Assembly (NCBI RefSeq): GCF_000002865.3
Contig: NW_001865065.1
Span: 139,733-203,732, forward strand
Length of the DNA: 64,000 nucleotides
Direction of reading: 5' to 3'
DNA from: Monosiga brevicollis MX1
Lineage: Eukaryota > Opisthokonta > Choanoflagellata > Craspedida > Salpingoecidae
In this document: positions 46,783-58,395 of the stretch, in pieces
How the letters are laid out: every line of letters starts with the position of its first letter
How positions within the stretch are numbered: the first letter of the stretch is position 1
Translations under genes and position numbers: made by a program
The notes under the pieces: model-generated
The model's input: only the letters and a program-made list of their open reading frames with translations
What the model was told of the DNA's origin: nothing
Databases searched by the model: none

Positions 46783-47377
46783 GGGAGGACACCGAATAAT
46801 GAGAGAGAGCGAGAGAGAGAGAGAGCGAGAGAGAGAGAGAGAGAGAGAGAGATTTTATAACGGTTGATGCTGAAGCTTGTACCATTTAACGGTGCACAAC
46901 ATCTGTTCTACATCAGCGCAAGAATCACGGGAGGCTGAAGGTTGACATTCCTTTGAATCTCTCTTCGTTGTGACGCAGACAAAAAGGATTCTCTGACGGG
47001 AGTGCACTGACTACTATGCTTCTCTGCATCTGCCTTGATTTCTTCGTTGCGATGATTTAGACGTTGACCTTACTCTCTGATCAATACCACAACCATGGTG
47101 ATCCTCTCTGCTGGCTACACTGTCCACGAGGCACTTTTCTGACCACAAAAGCGCGCAAAAGGAGCAAATTGCAAGCTCTTGTTGCGGCGGTGGTGTGCGG
47201 CCTGCCCGACCGGTGTGGCTTTCACTTGCTCGACCACTGCAGAGGCCAAGGGCAGAACGCAGGCAAGGAGGTTCCAGTGCAATTCTTTCCGGGGGGTCCT
47301 TGCATTGACCCGTCACCGGTGGTTTGTAGGCAGAACAGGACGAGGGCGATTTTGTTGTTGCGCGGCACTCGGCGGCC
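46518..47377. other. Divergent intergenic region with (CAG)n and (GA)n
   Basis: 860 bp between outward-facing starts. It contains about sixteen CAG triplets (46734-46780) followed closely by GA repeats (46801-46852), and an A-run near 46630. These tracts lie 220-340 bp upstream of the minus-strand coiled-coil start, probably in its promoter or 5' untranslated region. Confidence 0.6.
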
Positions 47378-49108
47378 ATGGCGATGGGCCGGATCAGCAT
47401 GCGCCGCGTCGTGCGCGCTCTCGTGGTTCTGGTCGTGTTGGGCTTTGCGGGCAAGGTGCTGTTGGACATGAATAGCGAGCCCGAGGGCCTCGAGGCCCGG
47501 ATCGCGCAGGATCTCAGCCCAGAAGACCGCAAGCGTGCCCTTGATCCGGGGCGTGACCGCTCTCAATACCCCGGTCAAGCCCACTGGCGCATGCACGGCA
47601 TTTTGGGCCTCAAGCCCGATGGCACTCCGGGTTTGCCGCCCAAACCGTGCCCGACCAACTACAACATGGCCCAGGAGCTGTCCAACAACGGCTTCTTTGG
47701 CCGCCTCAGTGACTGTCTGCCCCTGGATCGCAACATTACTGATGCTCGCCACAAGCTCTGTGCAAGGGTACAATACGACCTCGACACGCTTCCAGAGACG
47801 TCAGTGGTCTTTGTCTTTTACGACGAGTGGCTGACCGTTCTCATGCGTTCCGTACACAGCGTTCTAAATCGCACCCCGCCCCAACTCCTGCGCGAGATCA
47901 TCCTGGTGGACGACGGCAGCAGCAAGCCCTGGCTTCAGAAACCGCTGGAAGACTACATCAAGCTGCTGCCCAAGGTCCGACTCATCCGCAACGGCCAACG
48001 ACTGGGCCTTGTCAAGGCGCGTCTGGCCGGCATCCGCGCGGCCACCGCTGAAACTTTTACTGTCCTGGACAGTCACATTGAGGTCGAGGAGGGATGGTGT
48101 GAACCCCTCATGGCGCGCATCAAGGGCGATCGCCGTCGCATGCTCATGCCTCAGATTGACGGTGTTGATCAGGAAACCTTTGAGCCCCTGGTGGGTGGCA
48201 TTGGCTGCTCGCTGGGCTTCTTGTGGAACCTGATTGAGCACGCCATCCCAATTCAGCCAAAGGACCAGGCTCTGCGCAACTCGCCCATCGACGCCGTGCG
48301 CTCCCCTACCATGGCAGGTGGCCTCTTCACGGCCAATCGCGACTACTTTTTGGAGCTTGGCGGCTACGATGATCAGTTTGGCTTCTGGGGCACAGAAAAC
48401 CTCGAGCTCTCGTTCCGTCTCTGGCAATGCGGGGGTTTCTTGGAGTGCATGCCTTGCAGTCGCATCCACCACATCTTCCGCAAGGGTGGGCACGCCTATT
48501 CCCTGCCACAGGGGCACGTGGCCAAGAACAAACTACGAACCGCGGCCGTCTGGATGGACGACTACGCCTTTATTGTTCACGAAGCGTTGGGTATCAAGCC
48601 CGAGCAACTCGAGCAGATGGGGGACATCAGCGACATGTTGGAGCTTCGTGATCGCCTGCAGTGCAAAAACTTTGACTGGTACCTCAAGAACGTGTACCCA
48701 GAAAGCATCATTACCGATCGTGCGGACATCAAGGCCTTGGGCATGATCAAGAATCCGGCCAGCAATCAGTGCCTGGACACGCTGCAAAAGTCTTGGGCCG
48801 ACTCGCCCGTGGGGGTGTACGGATGCCACGGTCAAGGTTCTCAGCGCTTCCTCACGCTGTCCAAGACCCACGAGATTCGCCCTGTGGCCAACCTTGAGCT
48901 CTGCCTCACCTCCCGACTCACCATCACCTGGTGCGAGGCCAGCCGTGATGCCAAGTTTGAGTTTACTCCGGCTGGGCTGGTGCAGAACAAGCACAATGGC
49001 CGGTGCTTGCGTGTGGACGAGACCCCCAAACTGGCCTTTGCTGACTGTGACGAGAACGATGCCCGGCAAAAGTGGATCTTCCCAGACGAATCGCCGCCCC
49101 GAGTTTAG
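47378..49108 (+). CDS. Polypeptide N-acetylgalactosaminyltransferase (GT27), intronless
   Basis: Golgi type II enzyme that starts mucin-type O-glycosylation by adding GalNAc to Ser/Thr. A single 576-codon exon. The N-terminus MAMGRISMRRVVRALVVLVV gives a short basic cytoplasmic tail and a membrane anchor. The catalytic domain has FVFYDEWLTVLMRSVHSVLN, EIILVDDGSS, LGLVKARLAGIRAA, the metal-binding DxH as LDSHIEVEEGWCEPLM, SPTMAGGLFTANRDYFLELG and WGTENLELSFRLWQCGG. A ricin-type beta-trefoil lectin domain follows (from about residue 455, with QCLDTLQ, GCHGQGSQRF, GRCLRV and QKWIF). The usual DxH middle residue Ala is Ser, and the HNE of many relatives is YDE. Lack of introns is striking among its neighbours. 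It is 537 bp upstream of VPS35L on the same strand. Confidence 0.95.
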   Translation: MAMGRISMRRVVRALVVLVVLGFAGKVLLDMNSEPEGLEARIAQDLSPEDRKRALDPGRDRSQYPGQAHWRMHGILGLKPDGTPGLPPKPCPTNYNMAQELSNNGFFGRLSDCLPLDRNITDARHKLCARVQYDLDTLPETSVVFVFYDEWLTVLMRSVHSVLNRTPPQLLREIILVDDGSSKPWLQKPLEDYIKLLPKVRLIRNGQRLGLVKARLAGIRAATAETFTVLDSHIEVEEGWCEPLMARIKGDRRRMLMPQIDGVDQETFEPLVGGIGCSLGFLWNLIEHAIPIQPKDQALRNSPIDAVRSPTMAGGLFTANRDYFLELGGYDDQFGFWGTENLELSFRLWQCGGFLECMPCSRIHHIFRKGGHAYSLPQGHVAKNKLRTAAVWMDDYAFIVHEALGIKPEQLEQMGDISDMLELRDRLQCKNFDWYLKNVYPESIITDRADIKALGMIKNPASNQCLDTLQKSWADSPVGVYGCHGQGSQRFLTLSKTHEIRPVANLELCLTSRLTITWCEASRDAKFEFTPAGLVQNKHNGRCLRVDETPKLAFADCDENDARQKWIFPDESPPRV

Positions 49109-49645
49109 AGCCTTGAACATCATGTAAAATGATTTTGCCCCAATGATCACACGTGCATTGCCACGCCAGGTCTTGAATGTTGGAAGATTTCCGAGTTGAT
49201 GAACATTTTACGCTGACTTGTTGGCACAATGCTCGCTCTTTGCTACCACACCTGAAAGCCATCCATCCGTCCCTTGTTCTTTGTCCATCAGTCCCTTGTT
49301 CTTTGTGCTCCCTTAAAAACCGGCCTTCATAAGCCAGGCTCAAGGGGGATGGGGAACAAACCGCTACAAAACCAAATTTCGAGTCAGGGGGTCAGGCATC
49401 GAAAAAAATTAGTCTGCTTGAGTCTGCTCGAGTCTCTTTGGAGACTCATAGTTTTCTGTAGACAAAAGAGGAAAACTGGAGAGAGAGAGAGAGAGAGAGA
49501 GTGTGTGTGTGTGTGTGTGAGGGCAGCCCGGATCTGATACGGCAGGATCAAGCCCTGTCCAGAGCCACTGGTTCAGTGCGTCACGGAAGGCAGTTTGCGA
49601 AGAGAGCTAGTGGTATTTGCGGGCGCCTTTCTCGTCACTGGCGCC
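49109..49645. other. Intergenic region with (GA)n(GT)n
   Basis: About 540 bp between the GalNAc-transferase stop and the VPS35L start. A duplicated GTCCCTTGTTCTTTG phrase occurs near 49270-49305, and a GA/GT microsatellite at about 49479-49520. No gene seen. Confidence 0.55.
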
Positions 49646-52600
49646 ATGTCCACGTTTGTGAGGTAGGTCCCAATGCCATCGACCCTTCGACCACCTTGTG
49701 CGACCGAGCAGAGCTCACCATCCCTTGACCAACGACCTCCTCTGACGCTGTGATCTCCATGTAACCTTGCTGCTCTTGTAGCGCCGACAAGCAGTATCGA
49801 CTGCTCTACGCGCAGCAGTCCCTGGAGGCCACTGCCACTGCGGAACACCCTCTGGTTCGTATTATTATTTTTTTTTTTTTTGGGTAACTCACACAAGAAG
49901 GAGCAAGTGACTGGCGACAACTTTACCCTCATGTCATCATCGCTTGTCTTGCTTTGGCTGATGGATAGCTCGTGAAATCAGCCGCGCCTGCTGCCGGCAA
50001 AAAGAATTCAGAAAGCGCTCCGAGTGCGTCCCTGTGTTGCAACCTGCTTCTCATGTGCCGCCTCCATCGCCGCAACGATCCGCCTCTCCTCGCTCGTCTC
50101 AATATCTTCCTCAACTCACATGGGGCACGCATTTGATCACCATACAACTGGCGATGTCACGCAACAGGCTCCACCGTGAGCGATCCCTTGTCTAGCCCAG
50201 CAGAGCAAAGCTTTGTGGACCCTTTGACCGCTGGTTCGTCGTCTTGACCCCTTCTGCATGCAACAACGCCGGGTGGCGTGAAGATGCCCATGTCCAACTC
50301 ACTTGGAATACCTGTGTCTGGGTTGGTTTGGGCCTTCGACCTCCCTTCAGGTCAACGCGAGCACGACGGTGATGACGATCTGGCTGCAGCTGTGGAGCGT
50401 CAGCTCAACCTGCACGAAACCCATGAAGCCCAGCTTGATGATACCTTTGAGCCTTGGGAGGTGCGTGTGTCGTCAGCGTGTGCTAGTGGGTGCATCCGCG
50501 CCCCACTGCCTTACACCACCCTCATTGTGACTTTTTGCCCTAACGTCTTTTAGGCTCGCAAGCCAAGCATCCTGAGCCGCTACACAACCAATGAAAAGTT
50601 GTCCATCGTCAGCTCGTTCCTCGGGCCCGGTACCACCATCACGCGCAAGGACTTGCCAGAAAACTCGGTGCGCTCGACTGCGTGAAGATTGGAGCGTCCC
50701 ACTCATGTTCCCGTCGAAACCGACCAGCGCGTCACCTGGTTCTAACCCTCTGCATTCTGTGTCATCCCGATCATCCCGATCATCCCGATCATCTTTTTTC
50801 CGACAGATGCAAAGCCGTCTGGATGAGCTGGAAGACGATGATAACAGCTCACCTCAGCGCATGCAGGACCTGTCCCAGCAAGACTACATCAATCGCATCG
50901 ATCAACTCAAGACGGAGCTCAAAAACGCCTGGGCCAACGAGCTGCGCGTGCGCTCTCTCAAGATTGTGATTCAGGTGCGTGACAAGCTGCGTCTTGGCTT
51001 GTGTAAGCATAGCCACATCGCTCAATGACCCCTCTTCATGCGGCTGCACAGTGTGCCAAGATGCTTTCGGATGTGTCCGTGGCCAAGTTCTATCCCAGCC
51101 AGTTTGTGCTGATTACGGACATTTTGGACACCTTTGGCAACTTGGTCTTTGATCGTCTCCTGGTCAAGGCCGAGCAGTGCTCCCGTGGTACTCGGCTCCA
51201 GCCCGGCTTTACCCCTGACATGGTTGGTCCCCATTGTTCCCTGCAGCACGACCGTCTTTTTTTTTTTTTTTTTTGTGAAGGTTTTTTCCTTTTGTGGCCG
51301 GTTTCCTCTTGTCGGCTTTGGCTCATAAAACTCCTGTACTGGTTCGGGACTCGACCACTTGCAGGTGCCACGCATCTCGCGCGAAATTTGCAAAAACTGG
51401 TTCTTCAAAATTGCTTCAATCCGCGAGCTGCTGCCTCGTATCTATGTGGAGGCCGCGCTCTTGCGCAACCGCCGTTTCATGGGACTCCATCACATCGAGG
51501 AGACGCTCATTCGCCTGGCGCGCCAAACGCGTGGCATTGCTGACCCCTTGGTGGCAATCTACACCCGCTGCTACCTGTGTCGCGTGGGCATGTCTCTCAT
51601 GCCTCAGCTTCGTGGCTACCTTCTGGAGATGTTTCACGACACCGTTTCATGCTTCAAACAGTTTACCTCGCCCAGTGTCAAGGTGAGCTTCCCTGCCCCT
51701 ACGGCCGCTTGCCCACCCTTTGTTGGACTTGATGCTCACAAGCGATCGGGTCGTGCTGTGGCTTGCGCCTCCTTTTTGCTCACATCTTCTCTTTTGTGTG
51801 CCCGACCAGAACCTGTGCCAGATGCAAATGCTGGATCGCCCCACGTATCTTAATCTCTATGTGCCGGCAGTGGATTGGATCCTGCAATGTGTGGCGTACC
51901 GCTCGACCCGCGATGTGTTTGATTCTGTTCTAGCCTCGGGCTCAGATTCGGAGGCCAGCTCTGTGGTTCTCAACGCCATCATGTCCTCTTTTCCGCCCGA
52001 GATGATTGCGCAAGGGTACGTACAAAAGCCTCGGCTACTCTCAGACCCGCACGCCCGCACACGCGAATCAACATGGCCAAGGAGAGCAGCAATGCCTTTG
52101 TTCCATGCCTTTTGGGGCGTCGCCTGGCTCTCATCTTTCCTTTCTTTTCCATCGGGCTCGGCAGGGCGGAGGAATTTATCCAGCGCATTCAGGCCTCACC
52201 AACCACTGGTCTCAAGCATCACCATCTCTATCGATCCCTGGGCGTTTCTTTGACGTTTTGCCCACCAGAGGAGAACATCCGACGTGCCATTCTCAACCAG
52301 GTGGGTGTGACTGCTGGTCGTGGTTTCAGGTTGCAAAGTGTGATGCGCTCGGCCAGTTGCGTTTGGCCTGATCTATCCGCTCGTCTAGGTGTGGGAGTCC
52401 ATTCGTAGTCTGGAGGATCCCGCCGACTACATGGCTTGCGCCGAGGTTTGGATCGAGTATCCTGTCAAGTACTTTGGAACCCGTGAAGTCAATGTTCTGC
52501 TCGGCGACGTCATTGCCCACGTCCAGCCAGATCGCGCGTTTGAGAATCTGTACCCGCAGCTTCAATCCATGTTGATCAAGGTCATTGGTCACCAGACCTC

Positions 52601-54577
52601 GTTCAGGTCAGTCATGTTTGCTTGCTACATTGACGAGCGAGCCTCTCGCTGGTGCTCACTCTGTTTGGATGCCGGCTTGGTGATGGGTGGGCAGCGAGAT
52701 ATTTGCCATGGACAACTTTATGACGTTTTTGGACCTGTTTCAGAAAGAAGATGTGCGTGTTGAGGTTGCCAAGTCGGTGCTGCGCGCCTTTTCAAGTCAG
52801 AGCTCGTCCCAAAAGCTGAACAACACGGTCACCGTCAATGCCATCATGTATCTCGCCAAGGTGAGCAAGCCGCCCAAGCCGTGGATCTCCACATTGCCCT
52901 TTGCACTGGACTCACTCGTCGCTGGGGCTGTAGATCCTGCACGACTCGCTGTCGGCAACCTCACTGGAAGATGACCGCCGTGATGTGACGGCGCTGCTGG
53001 TGGCTTTTGTGAACGCCGTTGATTTTGGCAAGCAATTTGAGCAGACGCTCCAGTTTTACGTTGATGCACGATCCAACTTCAGGTACTCTCTCATCGCCAT
53101 GTGCGTGAGCTATCGGCATTTACACGCGGGCTAACCTGGGCCCCCTCTACCCCACCTTTTTTTAGCAATTTGGACGCAGTTATGGTGGTCCTGGTCCACT
53201 GTGTCAACAACCTGATGATGCGCACGCTGCAAGCGGTGGCCGGTAACCACAATCGCAAGTCTGGCCAGTTTGTGCGTTCATGCGCTGCCTTCAACTACAT
53301 TACCGTCCCATCCATCAAGGATCCCATTGAGCGTCTGCGCCTCTTTGTTCTGTCTGGCTCTACTGCTGTCACCAATCAAGCTCTGGCTCAAGCTGATGAA
53401 TTCTTCACCACTTGCGTCAACTTTGTGCGCGACATTCCCCCCGAAGTGATGGTATGTAGTCCAACGCCGAAACAGAGTACGGCACCCTCGCTTGCAAACT
53501 TGGTTTTTCTTGTATCAAAGCTTACCTCATTGATTCTTGATGTCCTCGGGCTTTTAGCGCAACGGAGAGCTTTCGGATATTTCGGAATTCTTAACGCCTG
53601 TGCTCTTGAATCTCCTCAGCGCACTCCTCATGGTGCCAGATAACCCCGAATTGGAGCCGCTGGCAGTGCTCAAGGGCCTACTAAAGGTCCTTGCTGAGAT
53701 TGACTGGTACGTGTCACAGAACCAACCAACCTGGATGATGCAGGGTTGGGAGTTTTGGAGACGGGGTGGGGTGGGAGTTGCAACTATGAGCGTGGGATGC
53801 TCAGTATTCATAATCAATGCCTGTAGGCGACCGGGAAGCACATGCAAGTTGGAAGTATACGCAGCCAGCTTGAGCCTTTTGCAAGCATATGCGCAGCGCC
53901 AACTGTTGTACAAACCGGCCGGCGGTATGTGTTTGTCACGCTCTTCTTACGTGGGCGCGCGCCCGACTGACTCTGGTCGGCCGCCCGTTCAGCGTTATCT
54001 TACTTTGTCGATGTGCCATGGTCGTGCTATCACCAGTCGAGGCCAACGATGACCTGTATGGCGGCAACAGCAAGTACTTGAAGGCGATCGAGACCATGAC
54101 GCAGGGCGTGTTGCAGGAGATTGAAGGAGGCTTGGCCGCCATGCAAAGCCAGCTGGCACAGGCGGAGCTGCGCGCCACCATTGCGGCCGACGTCTTTACA
54201 CGGTTTGTCGTGTCTATCTGGCGCCCTTTGCTTGATAGCGTCTACTCCATTAATTATCCTTGCTTTCTTTTCTTTTTCTGATTTGTACGCTCATGTGCAT
54301 GTAACGCAGTCTGACCACCGGAACCGACTTTACGCAATCGCCCGACATGCTGGGCGTGTGCCACCGGCTGTATCAAATTGCTTCATCGGGAACGGAAGCG
54401 ACGGTGCGCCTTGCTTGCAACAAGGATTCTGCATTCAACTCTTGCTGCGTCATTTATTTGACCTTGTCTTTGCGGTTTGGATAGGAAACGGCTCAAAAGA
54501 CCATCAAGGAAACCCAGGCGCCTGGTGTGGAGGATCTGCGCAAGGTTTGCTTAGGCGAGGGTTCCTTTGAGGTGTAG
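49646..54577 (+). CDS. VPS35L: VPS35L, retriever complex subunit
   Basis: Orthologue of VPS35L (C16orf62), the scaffold of the retriever complex that, with VPS26C and VPS29, recycles endosomal cargo. At least fifteen exons. The first is only 17 nt (49646-49662, MSTFV), then 49782-49854 ([20 protein letters not shown]). Blocks in family order include [149 protein letters not shown] and [20 protein letters not shown]. Also seen are [40 protein letters not shown] and, last, [16 protein letters not shown]. An intron at about 50690-50809 contains four tandem CATCCCGAT units. The start is supported by alignment of [12 protein letters not shown] to the human N-terminus. Confidence 0.93.
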
Positions 54578-54851
54578 GCTCTGTTGTTGTGTCGCTGCTC
54601 TGCATTCTGCTTTGCAGCCTTTCCATGCATCATGCAATCATGTGCATGCATGATGGACGCCTTGTCGTCAATTCAATTTTTATATTTCAGCACTGAGGCA
54701 CAACGATAAGATTTGAAGAGAACCAAAATTTTGACTCAGATTTTTTGTTTGTAACGGTTCGTTGACGGTTACAGGATTTTTTTTTTTCAACTCAATCTTT
54801 GAATCTTGTGTCAAGAGTTTGCTTTCTCTGCTCACCCGGCTGGTGAGAGCC

Positions 54852-55741
54852 ATGGCGGCGCCTCGTTCGTCACGGGCAGTGGAGCCTGGCTTGTACCTGG
54901 CTCAGACCGCACGCTTGCATCATGCACCGTCGGCCATTCGTTTGGGCGCCTGTGAGGCATGTCGGTACCTGCGCACACACCCAGACGAGGTAACTCGGCG
55001 CGCTGTGTTCCGCGGCCCGGAACATCGGTGCTCCCGTGAGCGACTCCAAACCTTTGATCGTTATGAGTAAGTCTGTCTTCTTGCTGCTGGTGTCATTTGT
55101 GGTGATGCCGGCGGCTAAGGTGGTCTAGTTGTCCTGGGCATCGATCGCAGAGCTTTGTCTGTGCGGCTGGCTGACCCTTCGCTTATGTGTGGCCTAGCTA
55201 CGAGTTTTACTTGTACACGGGCGCCAATCGTCGAGAGCAGACGCGGTTGCCTGTGCCTCGGGCGCAAAACGCATACACGGAGTTGCAAGCGCGAGCTGCG
55301 GGGTGCAGAGCCCTCGTGCATGCCGAGGAGGGTCGACGCCAGCTCCAGGAGCACGAGCACTCACGCTGCGCTGCGTTGCGCGATGGCTGGGCCCACACGG
55401 CCGGGGAGCACGCACGCGAGCCACGCCGTCGCCAACTGGCTGGGTTGGAGAATGCAGCACGGTACGACATGCTCATTGGAAACGAGAATTCAGTGTGGAG
55501 ACGGAACCATTATTAAACTTGTTTTGTGTGTCTGGTGTTTCTGAGCCAAAGACGTTGAGTCTCTCCCCGCTTGCACTCACGGGGTACATCATGATTGTGT
55601 TTGGGCACGTTTGGCAGCGGTCAGTTGAGGCATGGGTTTGGCGTGGCCCAGGGCACGGGGCGATCGGGTCTTGATGCCTACCGGCACGCCAAATACCAAA
55701 CGCTGGCCTTTGGCTACAATGAACCTCCAAGCTATAGGTGA
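54852..55741 (+). CDS. Small protein of unknown function
   Basis: Three exons join in frame: 54852-55066, 55198-55494 and 55630-55741, about 207 residues. The start gives MAAPRSSRAVEPGLYLAQTA. Exon 2 reads YEFYLYTGANRREQTRLPVP, then a charged helical stretch rich in arginine, alanine and glutamate, then AARYDMLIGNENS. Exon 3 continues HGFGVAQGTGRSGLDAYRHA and ends YQTLAFGYNEPPSYR. The short RYDMLIGNE and terminal motifs resemble small ciliary proteins that sit on axonemal microtubules, but this is an impression only. I recognise no named family. The third exon could be extended by an alternative donor near the stop. Confidence 0.55.
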
Positions 55742-56651
55742 TTCTACTCCCTTCAAGAAGGCGCTGAGCGCCACGTTACTCGTGACTTGAAACAAAGTGC
55801 AGGTTGTTGTCGTTTTCTCCCTTTTACTGTGCCGACCAATTGACGCATATTCACTGAAAGTGACCGGCCAAATCAAGGCAAGGGCAAGCACTCAAAAGCA
55901 GAGAAGGAGAAAGAAGAGAGAAAAAAAACGATGTTGCACGCAACGGCATACGGTCTCAAGCTCTGAAGGACAAAGCCTTGAAACCGGGCCGAGAAGATGA
56001 TTTGGTATTGAAAAAAAAGGGAGTTTCTCTGTCTCAGAGTAAGCTCCGTTGAGTTAACGGCCAGCGGCGCTGAAGAGCACGACTGGCCGTCAATCGCATT
56101 ACTTTGCGGTGACAAACATCCTGGTACGCAGCTCCGCTCGGCGCGGGAAAATGGGTCACACCACAATGAGCCTCACCATTTTGCTGAGCCAAATCCAACC
56201 CCCATCCTTTACAACCCTCGAAAGAAGAAGTAAAGAAATGGTGGAAGGAATGGAAAAGCAAAACTGAGCGGTGAGTCACACTGAGATGCGAGTCCAAGTG
56301 CCCGGCTTCTTTGCGACCAAGCTGGTATCAGAGGTGGGCCAACGACGGCTGGCACTCTCTGCCACGGGTCCGGAGACTTTCCCCAAAGCCAGATTGATGA
56401 AGAGACCGCCGAAACGTCTCTTCCGTATGTAGCTTCGACAGCGATTCTATATCACAAAGCGAAAGCCGTGCGGTGAGAACTACATGACCAAACGAGCCAA
56501 GAAGAAAGAAGGACAACAACCAAATCCCAACACACGAGTTCAGCATTAAGCAGAGCCTCCGCAAACCCCGCGGGGCAGGCGGTGTCGGCGCAGGGTGCCG
56601 TCAGTGGCACAACGTGTTCACAAACCTTGAGACAGAGAAAGTGACTCAGAC

Positions 56652-56689
<38 letters not shown>

Positions 56690-56972
56690 GGAAGCTGTGA
56701 AGAACAGATGGTAGCGCTTTTCACTTTGTGAGTTTTTGTATTGGTGAGGGCGGATTTTTGCCAGTTGTCAGTTGTTTGGGATGTGAAGCATTGTCAGCAA
56801 AAGTGTTAATTTGGCTCACTGGATTCGTGTTCTGTAATGACGGGAGAAGAACAAGACACGACGGCAGAACAACGCATCCACAAGAGAGCGACGACATGGC
56901 CAGCACGCTGGCACGGACACCTCGCCAGTGTGCTGGTGGGACAAGCAATGGTGCACGAGTCGACTAGTGGGA
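55742..56972. other. Convergent intergenic region
   Basis: 1.2 kb between facing stop codons. It includes an A-run near 55920 and a (GT)n tract at about 56655-56689. Open frames are short and unconserved in appearance. No gene or RNA recognised. Confidence 0.55.
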
Positions 56973-58347
56973 TTAGATGAACAAGGGGCGCTGGTGTGTC
57001 GAGTTCCGGCCGGCAGTTGGGCCTGTACGGCTTGTGGGTGGCATGTCCTCCTCGCCATCCTCCAAGCCTTGCCACAGCGACTCTAATTGATAGTAGGACC
57101 GAGCCTCCGGAAGCATCATGTGGTACATGACGCGGCCTGGATCAAGTGGGAGAAGCGACGAACATCAGGCAACGGGCGAGGCAGAACGCGAGACAGCCAA
57201 GCCAGACCTTTCTGTCAGGAAGCATCCCACAAAATGTTTGGCACGTACCGGTAGCCACGATGCTCCAGTAGTCGTCGGCGTGACCAATGATCAGAGAAGA
57301 AAGCGGCGTGTTGCTACCCAAGCCTGCCGCCTCGCGATGCTACACGCCAGCAAAGAAGGACGCGGCCAAACCACGGTGAGACGGCCAACACAAGACAGAC
57401 GATGCCAAATTGAAGGACGATAGTACTTACCCTGAGAGCGGCATCTTGTGCCAGGGCACGCAGGTGGCGCTTGGAGCGAGCTGACACAATGACCAAAAAG
57501 TCATAATCCTCTCGTCGTCGCCCACCCACTTCCAAGACAAAAATATCATCTATTGTCATGCGCGTGACGATCAAGAGCAAGCAGTGAGGCGCAGCCCAAG
57601 GTCAGGGAGGTGGGTACCGTGCCGCCCGTCTGGTCTTGCCCACTCTCATGTAGGAGCACAAAAGCACAGCACGGCACGAGGATACAACCACCAGAAGACA
57701 CCGTTGGACACGTGGATGTAAAAAAACGAGTGCAGGGTAAACGGACCGCCCTTCATGTCGAGCGCGCTGCGTACGACATCTTCAACCTGCAACCCGCGTT
57801 CGCCTTCTTCCAAGCGCTCCAGCTCCCGCGTCAGCTCCCGGTCACTCAGTTGACCAGCTGAGTCGGCCTCGGCAGAGTCACCGGGTGTCTTCGTGTCGGG
57901 GTCGGCCAGCACCACTCGAACCACCTCCGAGTCAACCAAGTCTTCAATGCTCTCAAACTCAATGTTCTGTGTGCTCAAGCCCAGAGTCTGCATGTTGTGG
58001 CGGTCCGACCCGAGTCCAGCGACATCACTTGCAAAGGGAATGTCGTTGTCCTCTTCATCATCGTCCATGGACCAAATGATAGGTGCCCGCCGCGTGCTTG
58101 TGTCTGCATCTGTGGGAAGCTCTTCCAACGTGGTCTGCTGCGCGTTCACGACGCCTCGGCGATCTGGGTTGACACGAAAGGAGCTAGCAGGTCGACAAAG
58201 CTGCACAGGCGTCGCCAGGGGTCTTGCCACACGAGTCCAGCCGCCTAATCTGCCCCCAAGCGTACCCGCCTGTTGCCTCACACCTAACCGACCCACCGCC
58301 GCCGCCGCACTACCGGCCATCAGCCACAATCTCTCCCAGCTCGCCAT
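56973..58347 (-). CDS. MALSU1: MALSU1/RsfS-type mitochondrial ribosome assembly factor
   Basis: Orthologue of MALSU1 (bacterial RsfS), which binds the large mitoribosomal subunit through uL14 and prevents premature subunit joining. Exons are 58347-57747, 57549-57431, 57339-57249 and 57136-56973. The start gives MASWERLWLMAGSAAAAVGR followed by an Arg-rich, acid-poor leader, a good mitochondrial presequence. About 110 acidic, low-complexity residues precede the RsfS domain. The domain reads LQVEDVVRSALDMKG, DDIFVLEVGGRRREDYDFLV, IVSARSKRHLRALAQD, DDYWSIVATGRVMYHMMLPE and ARSYYQLESLW, matching the family core. A (GT)n tract begins immediately upstream of the start codon. Confidence 0.92.
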
Positions 58348-58363
58348 GTGTGTGTGTGTGTGT

Positions 58364-58395
<32 letters not shown>

